Shown here: positions 13,448-15,096 of the stretch, piece after piece | Layout of the letters: each line of letters starts with the position of its first letter | Position numbering within the stretch: the stretch's first letter is position 1 | Made by a program: the position numbers and the translations under genes | Assembly (NCBI GenBank): GCA_022447485.1 | Contig: JAKVCH010000032.1 | Span: forward strand, 1 to 15,096 | From: Polyangiaceae bacterium | Lineage (GTDB): Bacteria; Myxococcota_A; Polyangia; Polyangiales; Polyangiaceae | Length of the DNA: 15,096 nt | Direction of reading: 5' to 3' | The notes under the pieces: model-generated | Seen by the model: only the letters and a program-made list of their open reading frames with translations | Databases searched by the model: none | What the model was told of the DNA's origin: nothing

Positions 13448-15076
13448 TGAAGAGCTGCCTTCATTCCTTTTGGGGCTCAAGGGGATATGAATCTGGACGA
13501 GGTTCTTCCCATCCCTATTGGCGATCCGGGCTTGTCCGCCCCAGCCTTGGGCAATAGCTCGGATAATATTGAGGCCTAGGCCATGACCGCCCTGATCCCG
13601 CGCCGTTGTGTAGAAAGGCTCGAAGACTCGCTCGATGGCGTCGGAAGGGATCCCCTCTCCCGAATCAACGACTTGGAGCTTCATGCCTGATGCATCAAAG
13701 TCGACCTCGACGCAGATAGGCGCTTCGCCGTGGCGATAGGCATTCTCCACCAGGTTGATGACGAGAGATTCTAGATGCTCCTTGCGCATGTGGAGCGGGC
13801 TTTCCTGGCCCGCTTGGGCGTACTCTGTCTCAGGGTAGCGCTGGATTGCCTCTAGGATGACTTCTCGTGGTTGCTCGACCGTGCTCTCATCAAAAGCCGT
13901 TGGGTTATCTAGGCGCGTTAATTCCAAAAGGCGACCAACGAGCTCACTCATCCGCGCAGAGTCGGTGGCAATATTCTTTGCGAAGCGCGAGCGTTGCTCA
14001 GGGCTCATTTTTTCTGCTGATTCGTAGCGCAATTCAGCGGCACCATGTATAGAGGTAATTGGCGTCTTCAGCTCATGGCTGACATCTCGGGCAAAATTGG
14101 CAATCGCATTGGCGCGCCGATGAATTGCCTCGTGGGCATCGTCCAGAGCTGCTCCCAGTTCTTTCGTCTCTTGGGGCGCACCCCAGGGCGGCTGCCAACG
14201 CTTATACGTCTTGCCTGCGCGTAGGGAGCGAGTATGAGCTGTTAAGGAGCGGAGAGGACGAATGATGGACGCCGAACCAAGGAGCGCGAGCAAGAAGAGC
14301 GCACCGAGACAGACAATGCCGAAGACAACGTAAGACCTTCTTTGTTGGTAGAGGCGCGAGACCGGGTCGAGACCGGTGCGGGAGGCCCGAATGATTCCGA
14401 TCAGCTTGTTATCGCTATAGACGGGAACTGCTGCAAAGACGCGGAAACGTCCCCGTCGTCTTATGGAGCCCAGGGGAGGACGGGGCTCATCACTTTCTCG
14501 CTTTCTCAAGGCAAAGCCATAATCCCCATTCATAGCTCGCTGCACTTCCGGCGCCGACGCGAGGGTCAAGCCGATTTGTCCGCGCGTACTAGCGAGGACA
14601 CAACCTTGGGGGTCGAGTACGCGCATCGATGAAAGGTTTTGTAACTGCATCCTCTGCATCAGATGATTTAAAGGTGTAAAGTCGGGCAGAGCAGAGCCTT
14701 CATGTTCTGCCCAGCTCCTGTCAGCAATGACTTTCTTCCCTCGACTTTGCTCCCTAGGAGAACCGCTCAGATTTAAGGGAGAGACTCTTGGTTCACAAGG
14801 GGTGTGAAAGTGGAGGTTCTCGCCCACAGGTGTACGAGCCGTGATGTGAGGGTTCAAAGGCGCAAAACGGTCGTCAGCACCGGGCGGCAAGAGATGGGCC
14901 TCGCCGGCAGACACGAGATCTCTGTAGACCTCTCCGACCACCACGCTTTGAGCGATCAGCTGCCGTTCCGTGGTGCGGAGAAGGCTGACCTCGTAGAGGC
15001 GCAATGCTCCGATACTGGCCAGAGGCACTGCCAGCGCGACTGCGATCGCGAACCAGAAAAGCCGGCGGATATTCAT
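13445..15076 (-). CDS. Membrane sensor histidine kinase of a two-component system
   Basis: A 543-residue sensor. The first transmembrane helix is at about 7-27 and a periplasmic sensor domain covers about 28-248. It includes MRVLDPQGCVLASTRGQIG and FRVFAAVPVYSDNKLIGIIRASR, a PAS/Cache-like pattern also seen in CreC-type kinases. The second helix is at about 249-269, then HAMP (270-320). The HisKA box is DVSHELKTPITSIHG with phospho-acceptor His334. The ATPase domain has NLVENAYRHGE (Asn445), VVDSGEGIPS (Asp471), FEPFYTT, and GGHGLGLNIIRAIAQ. All catalytic boxes are intact. The sensor domain has an inserted Pro/Arg-rich stretch (about 95-130). The signal sensed is unknown. The start ATG (15074-15076) overlaps a TGA in the frame of the upstream gene, as in regulator-kinase operons. 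Confidence 0.94.
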   Translation of the reverse strand: MNIRRLFWFAIAVALAVPLASIGALRLYEVSLLRTTERQLIAQSVVVGEVYRDLVSAGEAHLLPPGADDRFAPLNPHITARTPVGENLHFHTPCEPRVSPLNLSGSPREQSRGKKVIADRSWAEHEGSALPDFTPLNHLMQRMQLQNLSSMRVLDPQGCVLASTRGQIGLTLASAPEVQRAMNGDYGFALRKRESDEPRPPLGSIRRRGRFRVFAAVPVYSDNKLIGIIRASRTGLDPVSRLYQQRRSYVVFGIVCLGALFLLALLGSASIIRPLRSLTAHTRSLRAGKTYKRWQPPWGAPQETKELGAALDDAHEAIHRRANAIANFARDVSHELKTPITSIHGAAELRYESAEKMSPEQRSRFAKNIATDSARMSELVGRLLELTRLDNPTAFDESTVEQPREVILEAIQRYPETEYAQAGQESPLHMRKEHLESLVINLVENAYRHGEAPICVEVDFDASGMKLQVVDSGEGIPSDAIERVFEPFYTTARDQGGHGLGLNIIRAIAQGWGGQARIANRDGKNLVQIHIPLSPKRNEGSSS

Positions 15077-15096
15077 GCTGCTTCGCGAAAGCGATA
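15073..15096 (-). CDS. C-terminal end of a probable OmpR-family response regulator
   Basis: The last eight codons at the right edge read YRFREAA and a TGA stop (15073-15075) on the minus strand. OmpR/PhoB-type regulators usually end in a GxGYRF hairpin strand, and YRFRE fits that tail. The stop overlaps the kinase start as ATGA, the usual coupling of regulator and kinase. Only seven residues are visible, so the call leans on context. Confidence 0.55.
   Translation of the reverse strand, partial: YRFREAA

Overview
The window looks like the chromosome of a Gram-negative bacterium of the Myxococcota / former Deltaproteobacteria type. This is inferred from gene content, not from a marker gene. 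The support is: many exported lipoproteins with low-complexity linkers, three c-type cytochrome lipoproteins, a soluble PknB-type Ser/Thr kinase, a DyP peroxidase, and a small CxxC...CxxC protein of a kind I associate with myxobacteria. By eye the GC content is moderate (low to mid 50s percent). Few genes have a strong Shine-Dalgarno sequence, so several starts are uncertain. I see no insertion sequence, phage gene, CRISPR array, tRNA or rRNA.

Layout. 1-141 (-): start of a truncated lipoprotein. 397-765 (-): small STAS/SpoIIAA-like protein. 988-1644 (-): exported glutathione peroxidase-like lipoprotein. 1740-2255 (+): unknown lipoprotein, followed by a structured intergenic region with two inverted repeats. 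2506-4971 (+): large octaheme cytochrome with HEAT/TPR tail. It converges on a sulfatase (4999-6717, -) across a cluster of hairpins. 7017-7913 (+): DyP peroxidase, followed immediately by a 58-residue zinc-ribbon-like protein with a probable TTG start (7915-8091). 8144-11163 (-): three co-oriented genes, in transcription order a Ser/Thr kinase, a diheme cytochrome lipoprotein and an AI-2E family permease; the last two overlap. 11383-12621 (+): fabF, standing alone. 12622-13037: 416-base non-coding stretch with a degenerate 22-base-period repeat and a bulged hairpin. 13038-13421 (+): monoheme cytochrome c lipoprotein. 13445-15076 (-): sensor histidine kinase whose start overlaps, by ATGA, the last codons of what looks like an OmpR-family response regulator entering from the right edge.

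How the genes may work together. The common thread is extracytoplasmic redox and envelope biology: eight-, two- and one-heme lipoproteins, an exported thiol peroxidase and a heme peroxidase. The monoheme cytochrome and the histidine kinase are convergent, so they are neighbours but not an operon. The kinase-cytochrome-permease run may be one transcription unit. I found no clear defence system, biosynthetic cluster or mobile island. The most unusual items are the octaheme/HEAT/TPR protein with a ninth, broken heme motif, the internally duplicated diheme lipoprotein, the DyP/zinc-ribbon pair, and the structured intergenic regions at 2256-2505 and 12622-12960.
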